From assembly GCA_947034895.1 (NCBI GenBank), contig OX344762.1, positions 80,160,981-80,224,980 of the forward strand: 64,000 nt of DNA, given 5' to 3'. The notes under the pieces were generated by a model. That model worked only from the letters and a program-made list of their open reading frames with translations. It searched no databases and was not told the DNA's origin. The translations under genes and the position numbers were made by a program. Of this stretch, positions 11,301 through 22,234 are shown piece by piece (positions within the stretch are counted from its first letter, which is position 1; each line of letters starts with the position of its first letter). Origin of the DNA: Rhytidiadelphus loreus. Lineage: Eukaryota; Streptophyta; Bryopsida; Hypnales; Hylocomiaceae.

Positions 11301-11408
11301 GTGGCTCATGTTCTTGATTTTACTCCATCACTCACTAATCGCTAGATAATACTTTGCGGTTTAGGGTTAAGTTTAGATTCCTTGCCCCAAATCTCAAGAG
11401 CATCTCCA

Positions 11409-13016
11409 ATGGCGGACCACAAGAAGAAGACCAAGGCAAAAGGAGCCATGCACCCTAGGCAACGACGCATCCTTTTGGACCCAACGTGTGTGGCCTACCG
11501 AGGTTGGGATCGAATTACGGGCCACTGGACCGCCAAGACTTGTAAGTCCTTCGTGGGGTGGTGCCACATTGACAAGTTATTCCCCTATCATCGGCACTAC
11601 ACGAATCGGCGCAACAATACGGCCAATTTGCATCCATGCCGTAATGATGCATTTGTGCAACGTTGTATCGAAATTTATCGATACTTGTATGGCACATATT
11701 CAGTGCCCAGGAGCGAAGTCCCGTATTTCATATGTGCAATGGTGTATGCGGAACTCATTTTGTTTCGAAGCGTGGATTGGAGTTCAATCAAGGGAGTGAA
11801 GCATGCTCGCCTTCCACCGACAAAAGACATCCCAAGGGCGGTTCTATCTGCCAATCCACGTGAAGGGCTAGGCCAGAAGAAAAACTTGAAGGAGGGAGTG
11901 CCCGATGAGCAGTTTCATTGGATGTCATCTGATTCATCTTCAGGAGAGGAAGACAACCTTGGTGAAGACCTTCCAATGCAGCCCCAAAACATGGCGATGG
12001 TGGCTTCTACTTCACAAAATTTACCTCCTCCGAGAATGGAAGAAGAGGGTGAACCAGCTAGGCAACCACAAAATCTTGATATTTTGCCTCTTGCTATGGT
12101 GAATCCGATTACAGTCCCTCGCACTGAAGAAGATGAAGTTTTGCAATATGTGCTTGCATGCATGCAAGAAGCAGAAGATGATGTTTTTTGGACAGAGATG
12201 GAAACAGAAGAAGATGTGAAGCCTTCTTTATTCCAATTGGATTGTGTTGATGACATGTATCGAAGTGAGGAATTTGTTGAAGATGGAACTGTCCCTGACA
12301 CAGTAATGTTGGACACCAAAGTTGTTTACAAAGCTCAACTCAAGAAGCTTCTAAATGAGTTGGATGAAAAGCATCTAGAATGTGAGAAGCTTCGCAATCA
12401 AGAAACGCAAACTTTGAGTGGAGATATTGTGAATAGCTTACGTGTTGAACTTGAAAGTCGGCAAGTTCTTTTGTCAACGCAAATAACAAAGATTTTAGAC
12501 TTGGAAGCATTTTACTTTAGATTCTCTTCTCGGCATGCTGGAGGATCTAGTTCTTCTAGCAATGAGTTTGCAAAAGAACGGCTTGCCAAAATTATGGAAG
12601 CATGCAAGTTGGAGGAAGATCAGATAGACTTGGAGAAGCGAGGGGTGGAAGAAGCACGATCAAGATTAAATTCCTTGAAAGCATTAAAGGACAAAGCCCC
12701 CCTTGACTGTGTTGCAGAAATGTGTGGTTGGAAAGACGTGGCTACTAAACAAGCATTGTCTCTTACGGAAGTAGTTGACTTGAAAAAGAAGCTTGGGGTT
12801 TCTTTGTCATTGGATCCAAAATTGGAAGAACATCGGGATGCATTGAAGGCGCTTTTGAAGTTCCAAAAATCATACAAGCAATTTTGGTTGGAAAAGAAGT
12901 TGGGGAAGGATGACCGATACCTTAGGAATTTGCAGTTGGAAGGTAGGAAAGTCTTGTATGAGATGGAACGTGAGGCTCATGACCGCAAAGAAAAGGCCAA
13001 AATGGATGTTGAATGA
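11409..13016 (+). CDS. Intact coiled-coil protein, paralog of the array A gene
   Basis: The frame is intact for 535 residues from ATG 11409; the frame upstream opens only with TTG. Residues 1-25 are basic (MADHKKKTKAKG). About residues 30-145 hold the conserved domain shared with the array A gene, with GWCHIDKLFPYHRHY and later the SVDWSSIKG segment. A Ser/Glu-rich linker follows. From about residue 310 to the end there are long Lys/Glu/Leu-rich helices of coiled-coil type. No catalytic motif, signal peptide or membrane segment is visible. The conserved Trp/Cys/His-rich domain could bind DNA or protein, but this is inference. It is intronless. Its neighbours are hAT-like genes carrying the same upstream array. 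Confidence 0.8.
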   Translation: MADHKKKTKAKGAMHPRQRRILLDPTCVAYRGWDRITGHWTAKTCKSFVGWCHIDKLFPYHRHYTNRRNNTANLHPCRNDAFVQRCIEIYRYLYGTYSVPRSEVPYFICAMVYAELILFRSVDWSSIKGVKHARLPPTKDIPRAVLSANPREGLGQKKNLKEGVPDEQFHWMSSDSSSGEEDNLGEDLPMQPQNMAMVASTSQNLPPPRMEEEGEPARQPQNLDILPLAMVNPITVPRTEEDEVLQYVLACMQEAEDDVFWTEMETEEDVKPSLFQLDCVDDMYRSEEFVEDGTVPDTVMLDTKVVYKAQLKKLLNELDEKHLECEKLRNQETQTLSGDIVNSLRVELESRQVLLSTQITKILDLEAFYFRFSSRHAGGSSSSSNEFAKERLAKIMEACKLEEDQIDLEKRGVEEARSRLNSLKALKDKAPLDCVAEMCGWKDVATKQALSLTEVVDLKKKLGVSLSLDPKLEEHRDALKALLKFQKSYKQFWLEKKLGKDDRYLRNLQLEGRKVLYEMEREAHDRKEKAKMDVE

Positions 13017-13492
13017 TTTTCATTTTTAGCACATTTTTGAGGACTATGTATATTCCATCTTATGTATATATAAAAGGATATTATCCATTTTGAACATTTT
13101 AATGCAAGCACATTGAATTCTATGTAGTTCCTTGACAAGAGTACATAAATATAGATATGAATTTTTGGTTATTTATGTTTGCAATGTTGTGAATACTTGA
13201 ATATTCTAGGAATTTTGGCAGAAAAATGACCTTGGGAGTTCGGACTTTCGGAATTAAAAGAGAATTAAAAAAAAAAGGAAAATTCAAAACTTGCCGGATT
13301 GGAAACGAACTTGTTATTGAAGTTCAGAGCAATTGTCACGGCTAGGGTGAATTGACCTACTCATTGCCACTCCAGGGCAAATACTAGAATTTTTTATTTC
13401 AAGGCTTATTTTTTTAGTGGAAATTCTGAATTCATAGTTTCAATTATAGGCCCCAAATTACCCCAGGGGATGTAAGAATTATCCAAACAAAT
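13017..13492. other. 3' region, no gene seen
   Basis: This AT-rich stretch follows the coiled-coil gene, with TATATATAAAAGG-like words near 13061. It is probably 3' untranslated sequence and spacer. Confidence 0.35.
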
Positions 13493-13735
13493 GGCAGTCG
13501 CCCGTTCTTGGACCCGTAGTCGCCCATTACTGGACCCGCAGTCGCCCGTTCCTGACCCGCAGTCGCCTGTTTCTGGACCCGTGGCGCCCACTTCTAGACC
13601 CGCAGTCGCCCACTCCTGGACCCGCAGTCGCCCACTTCTGGACCCGCTGTCGCCCAATCTTGGACCCGTAGTCGCCCATCACCTGACTGATTTCAGGTTT
13701 TTGGACCCACATTCTCTCATGGGGCGACTGCGGGT
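13493..13735 (+). repeat. 14-mer array E
   Basis: About ten copies of GACCCGCAGTCGCCC lie on the plus strand, mostly separated by ACTCCTG, ACTTCTG or GTTCCTG spacers, with one inverted copy (GGGCGACTGCGGGT) nearest the gene. The array ends about 250 bp before the ATG at 13987. The conserved leader of arrays A-D is not evident here. Confidence 0.9.
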
Positions 13736-13986
13736 CCAAGGAGTTTTCTTGTATAAAGTTCTAGGGGTACCCCTTGTTTTATCACCTTGGCTCCGTTGAT
13801 AAAACTCTTGTCTTGGACCTTCGAAAGAGGCTTCATGCGGACGTTTAACTTCTTCGGAGGGCAACAACCGTGTTTAGAAGGGTTTACAAGACCACTCTAA
13901 GCGGGTTGCTTTGTCATTACATCTTCCATAGTATTAGTGTGATTATTGTAGTCATTTTCTTTGAAGACCCAGTGTTGATCTACTAC

Positions 13987-16900
13987 ATGGCTGGACAAGG
14001 TGTTGGGAGGGGGGGGACCATGAATGATACGCGGAGGTCCACAAAGGATTGGGACCCTTGGCTAGTACCGTGTACCCCAATTGATAATTCCCCCCATGCT
14101 CGAAAATGCATGTTTTGTGGGTGGAGCAAAGCATTTGTACGAAAGAGAGCATTGATTCACTTTGGCTATGGCGGCTCGACTACATCGGAGCGTTGTAAGG
14201 AGATCCCTAGAATTGTACGAGAAAAGTTTCAGACTGGCGAGGGGCAAGTTCCAAGGTCCATGAGTTACGAAGAGATGTATGATGCACCGGCTAGACATGA
14301 TGCACTAGTTAATGTTGCAGAGTCTATTGTCGCACCTGCGTTGGATGTCGAAGAAGAAGGGTCTCTCAATCCCTTTGAATCAAATGCAAGACCAAATCCT
14401 ACGCCTGATTCAGTAGATTCTACTGGAACAATGCTTGAGAGAAGGAGGAACATGCCATCTGTTTCTCGGCAAAGAAGCATGGATGAATCATTACAGATGG
14501 GCCGCAGACAAGAGTTGGATAGGTTGTGGGCTTCTTTCTTTTACGAGGCGAACATTTCATTTAATGTTGTGCGCCACCCGGCCTTCGTGAATGCTGTTAA
14601 ACAAACTGCAGCAGCTGGATTCGTGTACCAACCGCCACTGTATAATGCGATTCGCACGAAAATGATAGATGTTAAGAAGGCATCGGTTGAAGTCATGGTC
14701 TCGGAGCGGACGAGGGTTTCAATAAGTCAGTATGGAGCGACAATTTGTTCAGATGGTTGGTCCGATACTAATTCGCGGCCATTACTAAATATGATGTTGG
14801 TGTGTCCCACCGGGGATGTCTTTTTGGGATCAGTGGATAGTACTGGGGAAAAGAAGGATATATCTTACACGACTGAGACGATGGCACGATACATTGAGGA
14901 AGTTGGGCCTACCAACGTTGTGCAATTGTGTACGGACAATGCTGCAGTCATGACGGGGGCGATGGCAAGGTTGGAAGAAAGGTACCCTCACATTTATAGG
15001 CAGGGTTGTGCGGCACACATTTTGGACTTACTCTTAGAAGACTGGGGAAAGGATCAGAGAGTAAAGGAGTTGGTAAAAAAGGCTTCATCAATTGTGAAGT
15101 TCATCAAGAAATACCAACATACTTTGGCATTGTTTCGGAGATTTTCACCAAACAAAGTATTGAGACTTCCAAGCAAAACACGTTTTGCCACAAATTTCTT
15201 GATGATTGATCGTTTGGTAGACTGCAAGCAAGCAGTGCACAACGTGACACTGGATGAGACATACATGACGTTCGAGTTGAGTTTGCAAAACCGCAGAAAT
15301 GGACATTTCATTATGGGCAAGGCCAAACTTGCAAGGCAAGATATCCGTTCAGAAGAGTTCTGGATTCAGTGCGACAATTTCCTCCATATGGTAGAGCCCG
15401 TGCTACTTTGTCTTCGTCATTTTGATGGAAAAGTCCCGGCAATGCCGAAAGCTTTAGTAATGATGACAGCCTTGAAGGAGCACATTTATTCTCTCAAGAA
15501 TGCTCCATTTTTCCTTGATCCAGTGGTGGCAACACGATATGAGAAACAATTTGATGCTCGCTGGAAGTTGATGATTACTGACCTACACTATGCGGGGACA
15601 CTACTAAATCCATACTTGAGTGACGTGGAGGCTATTCATAACAATGGCTACGCGAAGGGAGCTTTGAATCGAGTCATACGAAAACTGAGCGTACCATTAA
15701 ACGTGTCAGTGGTGGAAGCAATGCAGGAGCTAACTCAATTTGAAGAGAAGACAGGTGCATTCGATCCTTTACATGAGGCTCCCGATATCATTGAATGTCA
15801 ATTATTGCCTCATCAATGGTGGAATCGTGTGGGGGGCAATGCTCTTCCAAAAATTGCAAAGCGAATTCTCGGTTTGACGTGCTCTGCATCTTCGTGTGAA
15901 AGGAATTGGAGCATGTATTCCTTTGTGCACAATAAAGTGCGAAACTGCTTGGCCACGACAAAGGCAGAGACATTGGTGTATATCTACGCGAACAACAAAC
16001 TTGAACGTCAAAAACGTGGACACAACCCAGCCATTTTTTACGACCAGATGCTTGCAGATGGAGACGATGAGGACGAGCGTGATGGGCCTTTGTCTTCAGG
16101 GGAAGAAGACGACGTTGTTCCTGATTTTATGAGAGAACGCGAGAACCGCAGGGATGAAGAGGATCGGTTGCGCAACAATCCTTGGAATGCAATGGTTAGG
16201 CCGCCACATAGTCCTCCACGACCAATATACGGGAATACATTTGATTTTAGTGACGATGGGTATGTTTCTCCGGGAAATTCACCTGTACGCAGTCCACCGC
16301 AGAACGTCGTGCACAATATGGATGCAATTTCGCCGGCACATGCATCACTGAGGAGGGAAAGCACCCCCGACAACAACGACGAAGGCGTACCTATTCCCAT
16401 GGCACCCGTAGAGGAAGAAGCTAGATCTCTAATATCAACTAGTTCGCCTCCAAATATGGCCCGCAATTTAAGAAGCAGTGCACAAGTTCCAATGAGAAGC
16501 GAACATGAAGAAGAGGCCATCGAAGTCAATGAAGTTGTACACGAGGGAATACCAAATCCCGTTGTATTGAACGCATGTACCTTCGGAACAACTGTTACTA
16601 CAGATGATGATGATGATGTGCCATTGGCATATGTTATGAATCGAAGTCAGAATGTGCCGTTGAATCCAAAGACGACTACAAATGTGGCAACAGTGAGGAG
16701 GTCTATCCCAACCCTTCCAACAAGGCCACCGGTGCGTGGAGGTGCTCTATGGACGATTGATGAAGAGGTTCACGGCTCAGCTCTACAACCCACTCAACCT
16801 TCATCCGTGTCTGGCCCTGGCGAATCATCATTAGGAATCCAAGGGCGCAACAGTAGAGGCCAGAAAAGGCGTATTAGGAGGGTTGACGAGAGGGGACCTC

Positions 16901-17262
16901 GAAATCCTAAACGACCCACTCAAATTGTCCAACGGTGTACCATTGGAGCGGGATGTTCCACCCAGAATGTTGGACAATCAAGTAGAGGAGGGCGACACCT
17001 TGCATCCAACATGGATGGAACTACGGATGCGTTGAGGCTCACGAAACGACTTGTGCAAACTGAAGGGTTCAGTGGTGTAGATACAGAAGTTCGAAATCTG
17101 AACTCAGAGGTAGAGCGTGAGGTACAAATCGAAGTAGTAACAAGGGAAGATGATGAAATCGAAAGCTCGGGCGACAACAGGAGCAACGAAAAGTCTTACG
17201 AAGATACAGACCCTAATGCTAATGAGGTGCCGAGTGATTCCACATTCACGCCTGGTGACTAG
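13987..17262 (+). CDS. DUF659/hAT-family transposase-like protein (hAT-A), intact
   Basis: The intact intronless frame has 1,091 residues from ATG 13987 (MAGQGVGRGG). The longer frame from 13870 lacks homology in its first 39 residues. A BED-like zinc finger is visible (C41, C44, H58, C70). The DUF659/RNase-H-like region carries CSDGWSD (D256) and CTDNAA (D317), then AAHILDLLLEDW. The hAT dimerisation region near residues 600-665 has LPHQWWNRVGG and CERNWSMYSFVHNKVRN. A low-complexity acidic tail of about 400 residues with basic patches follows, which is unusual for hAT transposases. It is a likely nuclear DNA-binding protein, either active or domesticated. No terminal inverted repeats or 8-bp target duplications were found. 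Confidence 0.88.
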   Translation: MAGQGVGRGGTMNDTRRSTKDWDPWLVPCTPIDNSPHARKCMFCGWSKAFVRKRALIHFGYGGSTTSERCKEIPRIVREKFQTGEGQVPRSMSYEEMYDAPARHDALVNVAESIVAPALDVEEEGSLNPFESNARPNPTPDSVDSTGTMLERRRNMPSVSRQRSMDESLQMGRRQELDRLWASFFYEANISFNVVRHPAFVNAVKQTAAAGFVYQPPLYNAIRTKMIDVKKASVEVMVSERTRVSISQYGATICSDGWSDTNSRPLLNMMLVCPTGDVFLGSVDSTGEKKDISYTTETMARYIEEVGPTNVVQLCTDNAAVMTGAMARLEERYPHIYRQGCAAHILDLLLEDWGKDQRVKELVKKASSIVKFIKKYQHTLALFRRFSPNKVLRLPSKTRFATNFLMIDRLVDCKQAVHNVTLDETYMTFELSLQNRRNGHFIMGKAKLARQDIRSEEFWIQCDNFLHMVEPVLLCLRHFDGKVPAMPKALVMMTALKEHIYSLKNAPFFLDPVVATRYEKQFDARWKLMITDLHYAGTLLNPYLSDVEAIHNNGYAKGALNRVIRKLSVPLNVSVVEAMQELTQFEEKTGAFDPLHEAPDIIECQLLPHQWWNRVGGNALPKIAKRILGLTCSASSCERNWSMYSFVHNKVRNCLATTKAETLVYIYANNKLERQKRGHNPAIFYDQMLADGDDEDERDGPLSSGEEDDVVPDFMRERENRRDEEDRLRNNPWNAMVRPPHSPPRPIYGNTFDFSDDGYVSPGNSPVRSPPQNVVHNMDAISPAHASLRRESTPDNNDEGVPIPMAPVEEEARSLISTSSPPNMARNLRSSAQVPMRSEHEEEAIEVNEVVHEGIPNPVVLNACTFGTTVTTDDDDDVPLAYVMNRSQNVPLNPKTTTNVATVRRSIPTLPTRPPVRGGALWTIDEEVHGSALQPTQPSSVSGPGESSLGIQGRNSRGQKRRIRRVDERGPRNPKRPTQIVQRCTIGAGCSTQNVGQSSRGGRHLASNMDGTTDALRLTKRLVQTEGFSGVDTEVRNLNSEVEREVQIEVVTREDDEIESSGDNRSNEKSYEDTDPNANEVPSDSTFTPGD

Positions 17263-17770
17263 AGTACTAGAGAAGTAGACAATAATTATAGTTATAGTTA
17301 TAAGGTTTTAGCTTATATGTTAGGTAGCAAATCTTTGTAGTTCAAGCTTTGAGCCTTCATCCTGATGTGTAAGGATTTTGTAATGCTTCATCAAGCATAT
17401 GAGCATTTAGAGTGAGGGACAGATTACCGGTTTTAAAATATATGTTGAGTTCTAATTGGTAGGCAGTTAGGTGATGACTGCAACGTGGTTATAAAAGTGC
17501 AATGCAAGTATGGCTACATTTGAAGTCCGCCTCAAAGCAATATCGATGACTAATTAATATAATCGTTGTTGACATTATTATTGTGGCCTTATACTGGGTG
17601 AATTTTTGGGATTAGAGAAGTTTGTCCAATTTACATTTCATGGGCTCTATTATTTGCACTTGTAAATTGTAAACCCCAATATAACATAGCACCTAATTCT
17701 GCGCTTATAAAACACCTATGTGACGTGTTACTTCAAAGACTGAATATGCCAAACTGAAATCCTAAACTGA
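17263..17770. other. Spacer between hAT-A and array F
   Basis: No gene is seen in this AT-rich spacer. It is probably the hAT-A 3' untranslated region and flank. Confidence 0.35.
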
Positions 17771-18128
17771 ACCTGCGGTCGCCCTGGAACACGCGGTCGC
17801 TGACTGCTGCTCCGACCCGCAGTCGCCCTGTAACCCACAGTCGCCCCTACTTGTCGGACCCGCGGTCGCCCTCAGTACCCGAAGCCGCGGTCGCCCCTTC
17901 ACCCGAAGTCGCCCTAAAGCCCCTGACCCGCAGTCGCCCACTCACCCGCAGTCGCCTTCAAGCCTAAACCCGCAGTCACCTCTATTTTTTCCACCCGCGG
18001 TCGCCCCTTCACCCGAAGTCGCCCTAGCGCCCCAGACCCGCAGTCGCCCCTTCACCCGTAGTCGCCTCAATTTTTCCACCCAAAGTCGCCCAAGGCAGAC
18101 CTGCACGCGCCCACACCCGTAGTCGCCC
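17771..18128 (+). repeat. 14-mer array F
   Basis: About 17 copies of ACCC-GCAGTC-GCCC variants, including GAAGTC and GTAGTC forms. A duplicated block of about 90 bp reads GCGGTCGCCCCTTCACCCGA, AGTCGCCCTA, GCAGTCGCCC, and occurs near 17885-17940 and 18000-18060. The array ends about 167 bp before the first ATG of the truncated hAT-B frame. Confidence 0.9.
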
Positions 18129-18295
18129 ACGCTGGCTGTCCACGTCAGTTCTGAAGCCCTGCCACGTAGGCAAAATCTATTTACCATGGGGTAAAATTTT
18201 TTACCCCTCCGCGACACGATGTCAAGTAAACTCGACACTTTGTGACACGCGACACGCGACGTCAGACGTCATACACGACGCCTAAACCCAAAAAT

Positions 18296-20990
18296 ATGTC
18301 AGACAAGACAACCCTGATTGACACCACCGGGCAAAAGAAGTCCATGCGCTACATAGCGGACCAGATGAAGGTATTCATTGAGAAAGTGGGTTCAAAGTAC
18401 GTGACACAGGTTTGTACGGATAATGCAGCGAATATGCTTGGAGCATTGGATGATATCGTTCGCACGTATCCACACATTTTCAAGCAGGGGTGCATGGCAC
18501 ATGCTTTGGATCTCATGTTGGAAGATTGGGCCAAAGTACCAGAATTCAAAGATTTAATTCAGAGGGCAAGAAGATTGTGCCAGTACATTCGGAACCATCA
18601 CGCGACCATGTCGGTATTCCGGGAATTGAGTCCGACCCTTCAGTTAGTAGTGCCCAGCGAAACCCGCTTTGCTTGTAATTTTCTCATGTTGCAGCGATTG
18701 GAGAAACTTCGCGGAGTACTGCTGTGGTTAAAAGACCATGCGCGCGTTCAAAATTACTTTGATGGTCTACGAGACAGACAAAATGCGGAGCAAGCAGCTA
18801 CAACTTCACGTAATGTGGTGTCAACTATCGAAGACGTGGGCTTCTGGCAACGATGTGCAAATTACGTGCACATGACTGAAGACGTGTTGAAGGCATTGCG
18901 CATATTTGATGGCCGAGAACCAGCTATGGGTCGGGCGTGGCTCGTAATGCACAATTTGAGGGCGCATGTGTTTTCTTTAAGAGGGCCACCCTTCAACCTA
19001 CGAGATGACATAGCCACCACCATGGAGGAGTCTTTCACATCCAGGTGGGACATGGTGTTTACGGATGTTCACTATGTTGGGGCCCTTCTAAATCCGTATC
19101 TCTTGGATAACGTGGCACTTAGGGTTGATGGAGTTGCACTCCGTGCATTGTATCAAGTCATCCGCAAAATGAAAAATGTAGTGGGTGTGGAGTTTAACAA
19201 CGTGTTGGCGGAATTAACAGAATTCGAGGAGGGCACGGGGCCATACAGTGCAGTAGAGACACCTGACATCCAAGCGACACAGATGCTTCCTCACCAATGG
19301 TGGCACAGGGTTGGAGATCGAGCACTATCTAAGATTGCCGTTCGTATCTTGTCATTGACGTGTTCAGCATGTTCATGTGAAAGGAATTGGAGTATGTATT
19401 CCTTCGTCCACAACAAGGTCCGGAATCGGTTAGCCCCCGAGAAGGCTGAGTCATTGGTATATATTTATACCAATAGCCGTGTACTTCAGCAAAGACCAGG
19501 GGCTGATCCTATTCGTTGGTATGATGCTAATATCCTCTCGGAGGATTCTGATCCAGATGCCCTTGGCCTCATTCCAGTGGCTGAACGCAATCGTGAATTT
19601 GACGCGATGGTAGCTGAGGAAGAAGAAGAGGCTGATGTGGAAGCTAACCGAGCACCCCGAGAATACCGACCAAATCCAGAGTTGTGGAAGGCGGGGGCTG
19701 ATCACCTTGCAGAAGCTAGAAATTACTACGGAGATGGTCATGAAGTGGAAGAGGAAGTCCTCCCTGGTCGCTGGGGCCCTTGGGGAGCCGATCCTCGCCG
19801 AAGTCCTACACCCATTGGCGATGAAAATGTAGTTGTTTCTAAAGTGCAACCTTTGTCATCATCTTCCGAGAGTGATCACCCGGCCACAGTGGACGCTGAT
19901 GATGATAATGTTATCTCGAACAATGACGACAACCTCCCTTTGGAAAACGAAGGGGGAAATGGAAATGGCAGTGAGAATCTGAGGAACAATGCAACTCAGA
20001 ATACTGAAGGATCCGTTTGCGATCGTGATGGCAATAGGGGGCCCAGAGGAGTGGGGGGCCGCGATAGCAACAGAGTTGTTGGAGGACGCCATGGCCAAAA
20101 CATTGGAAATACAAGGATGGCACGACCGATCACAAGACATGTTGTGGAGGTTAATGCAGTGGAAAGAACGCGTTTTGACCCTGAACATTTAGATCACAAT
20201 GATGTTTTTGCGTTTACTGACCCGCTTGAAGACGAAGCCCATATACCACCACTAGTTGCAGTGCATACTATTATTTCTAACCCTTCATCTCCCGCAACTT
20301 TGAGTGCTCCTTGTCGACCTTCCGAAGAAGTGCTAGGCTAAATGGGAAATGTTGCAATGACGACTCAAAGCATTTCAAATGTTACAACGGGTGGTAGACA
20401 CCATACCGTCTTTCAACCCGCAATTCACCACACTATGGGTGAATATCAACAAGGACGTGGAAGGAGTTTCGTCCGTGGAAGAGCAAGAGGTCATGCAACA
20501 ATTGGAGGCCGTGATATTAGAAGTGGACGAAACAATAACGAAGTGTCGTCATCGAGGCCCCCTAAATGCCCTCTTCTAGGAATTGGGGTCCGAGACCCGA
20601 ACGTGGTGATAGAGCCATTTTTGAATACGTATGTCCCAGGACCAACTTTGTCCACTCCAGCGAATGGCGTTCCTCGAGTACAAGGAGGCCCCATTATAAA
20701 TTCTGACACGGAGGACCCTAGAGCTCAACGGCACAAGAAGTTTAAACGTAGTCGTAGGCATGGTCAAACAGCTGTGGAGCTTCGAAATGAGAACTCGGAA
20801 GTGGAAAACCAGTGGACCATAGACGGTGACGATGGAGTCATGGAGAAGATGAACGTGGAACTAGTGAAGTTGGTGATGATGAAGACGACCCTGATTGTGA
20901 TGAGGCACCAGCAGATGATGATGTGGTCATTCGAGATGTTGCATTACCAGATCCGGGTACACAAGAAGTTCGCAGATCAAGTTGTTTCAA
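18296..20990 (+). pseudogene. Truncated DUF659/hAT transposase-like gene (hAT-B)
   Basis: This is a tandem paralog of hAT-A. It starts at ATG 18296 inside the region equal to hAT-A residue 275 or so (DTTGQKKSMRYIADQM versus DSTGEKKDISYTTETM). The zinc finger and first catalytic aspartate are therefore missing, while CTDNAANM, HALDLMLEDW and CSCERNWSMYSFVHNKVRN remain. The frame ends at TAA 20339-20341, which is followed directly by an in-frame ATG and a continued Gly/Arg-rich tail (RGRSFVRGRARG). A +/-1 frameshift near 20836 moves the acidic end (GEDERGTSEVGDDED) into another frame, ending near 20990. It is probably a nonfunctional or regulatory remnant. Confidence 0.8.
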
Positions 20991-21778
20991 CAATTGAGGG
21001 GCACCTGACAGCATCTGTGTTCTGTAGACCTTCATTCATCATGAGTTCAAGACAATTGCACTAATTGAAACATGAAGTAATGAAGATCTACAAGAAGAAG
21101 AAGGAGAATCTTAGATAACCAGTAGAAGAGGAGGTGTATCTTGAGAGCAGTATATTCATTGTGTTGTGAACTTGTTATTGTACTGAACAACGCTTGAAAT
21201 ATAAAAATGTTTTTGGTTATCTAAAATAAAAAAGTTTCCAATTGTGTTTGTAGAATTATCGCATTTGCCATGCATGAAGATGACATTCATGAGTGTAGTT
21301 ATATTGTATAGTTTGAATGTTGTAAGTAAGGTGTACTAAATTTATTACTATCCTTGCATTCACGTAGAAAAAAACATTCACTACTATCATCTTTGATGCC
21401 TTCCGAAGGGTTGAAAATTTGTTATTTAAACATGAAATTCTTTTCACAAAATGATCTCTTTGCTAATAACATGTGTGCTAAATTTCAAGGCCAGAAGATT
21501 TACACATAAAAAGATATTCACAATGTACCAACATGTATACTTCTGTGGTTCAGAGAAACAATTTCAATGCTACCAAGTACTAACTCCCAGAAATTGAGAA
21601 ATCAAAATTCGGCCATGAATTTTTTGGCATGAGATCATGTCTATGTTGATAACATGTGGGTCAAATTTGAAGTTCAAAGGATTTGCCTATAAAAAGATAC
21701 TGGAAATGTTTTTCACCCTATGAAAGCAAGAATTCGTAAATGAAGTACAAAAATTCTCCAAAAATTCGGATTAAACTG
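20991..21778. other. AT-rich spacer, no gene seen
   Basis: No supported frame. Near 21460-21700 there are two related stretches (AACATGTG-G/T-G-C/T-AAATTT followed by a CATAAAAAGATA word), suggesting an old duplication. Confidence 0.35.
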
Positions 21779-21876
21779 ATGCGTCCCCGCCCTGTCCAAG
21801 ACGTCCCCGCCCTGTCCAAGAAGTCCCCGCCTTGTCCAAGACGTCCGCGCCTTGACGGAAACGTCCACGCCCTGAT
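21779..21876 (+). repeat. Tandem 20-21 bp repeat (CGTCCCCGCCCTGTCCAAGA)
   Basis: Four to five degenerate copies of CGTCCCCGCCCTGTCCAAGA lie in tandem; the later copies diverge (CGCGCCTTGACGGAAA, CCACGCCCTG). It is another GC-rich minisatellite in AT-rich DNA, distinct from the 14-mer. Confidence 0.85.
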
Positions 21877-22234
21877 TTCAGTGTTGGAAAATTTCAAAAA
21901 TGAAAGGTGTCCGAAGCGTCCGATCACTCTGACCCGTCCGGTATGACAACCCTGGCATTGACTGTCATTGACCACAACAATTGACATGTTTACTTCTCAA
22001 TTGTTAAAGTAAAAAATCAATTATAATTTCAGGAAAAATTGATAGGAGTAAATTCATTTCAAGTGCCTCCGTTGACCTTTCCACATAATTGTTAACTAAT
22101 CGGTGTAGAGGACCATCTGAACAACATTCAGAACGTCAATTGCATTCCACGAATAAAACGCTAAAAAGTTTTGGATATGATACCCTAAAATATATTTGAA
22201 AGGAATTAATGAATAGTTTAGAAGCGAAGCTTAC

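Noticed and set aside
13870..13986. Upstream extension of hAT-A (MFRRVYKTTL...)
   Set aside because: The extra 39 residues are hydrophobic and unlike the family; MAGQG at 13987 directly precedes the conserved part.
2527..18128. 14-mer arrays as CRISPR arrays
   Set aside because: The repeats are too short, spacers vary from 0 to tens of bases and are themselves degenerate, there are no cas genes, and the sequence is a plant nuclear genome.
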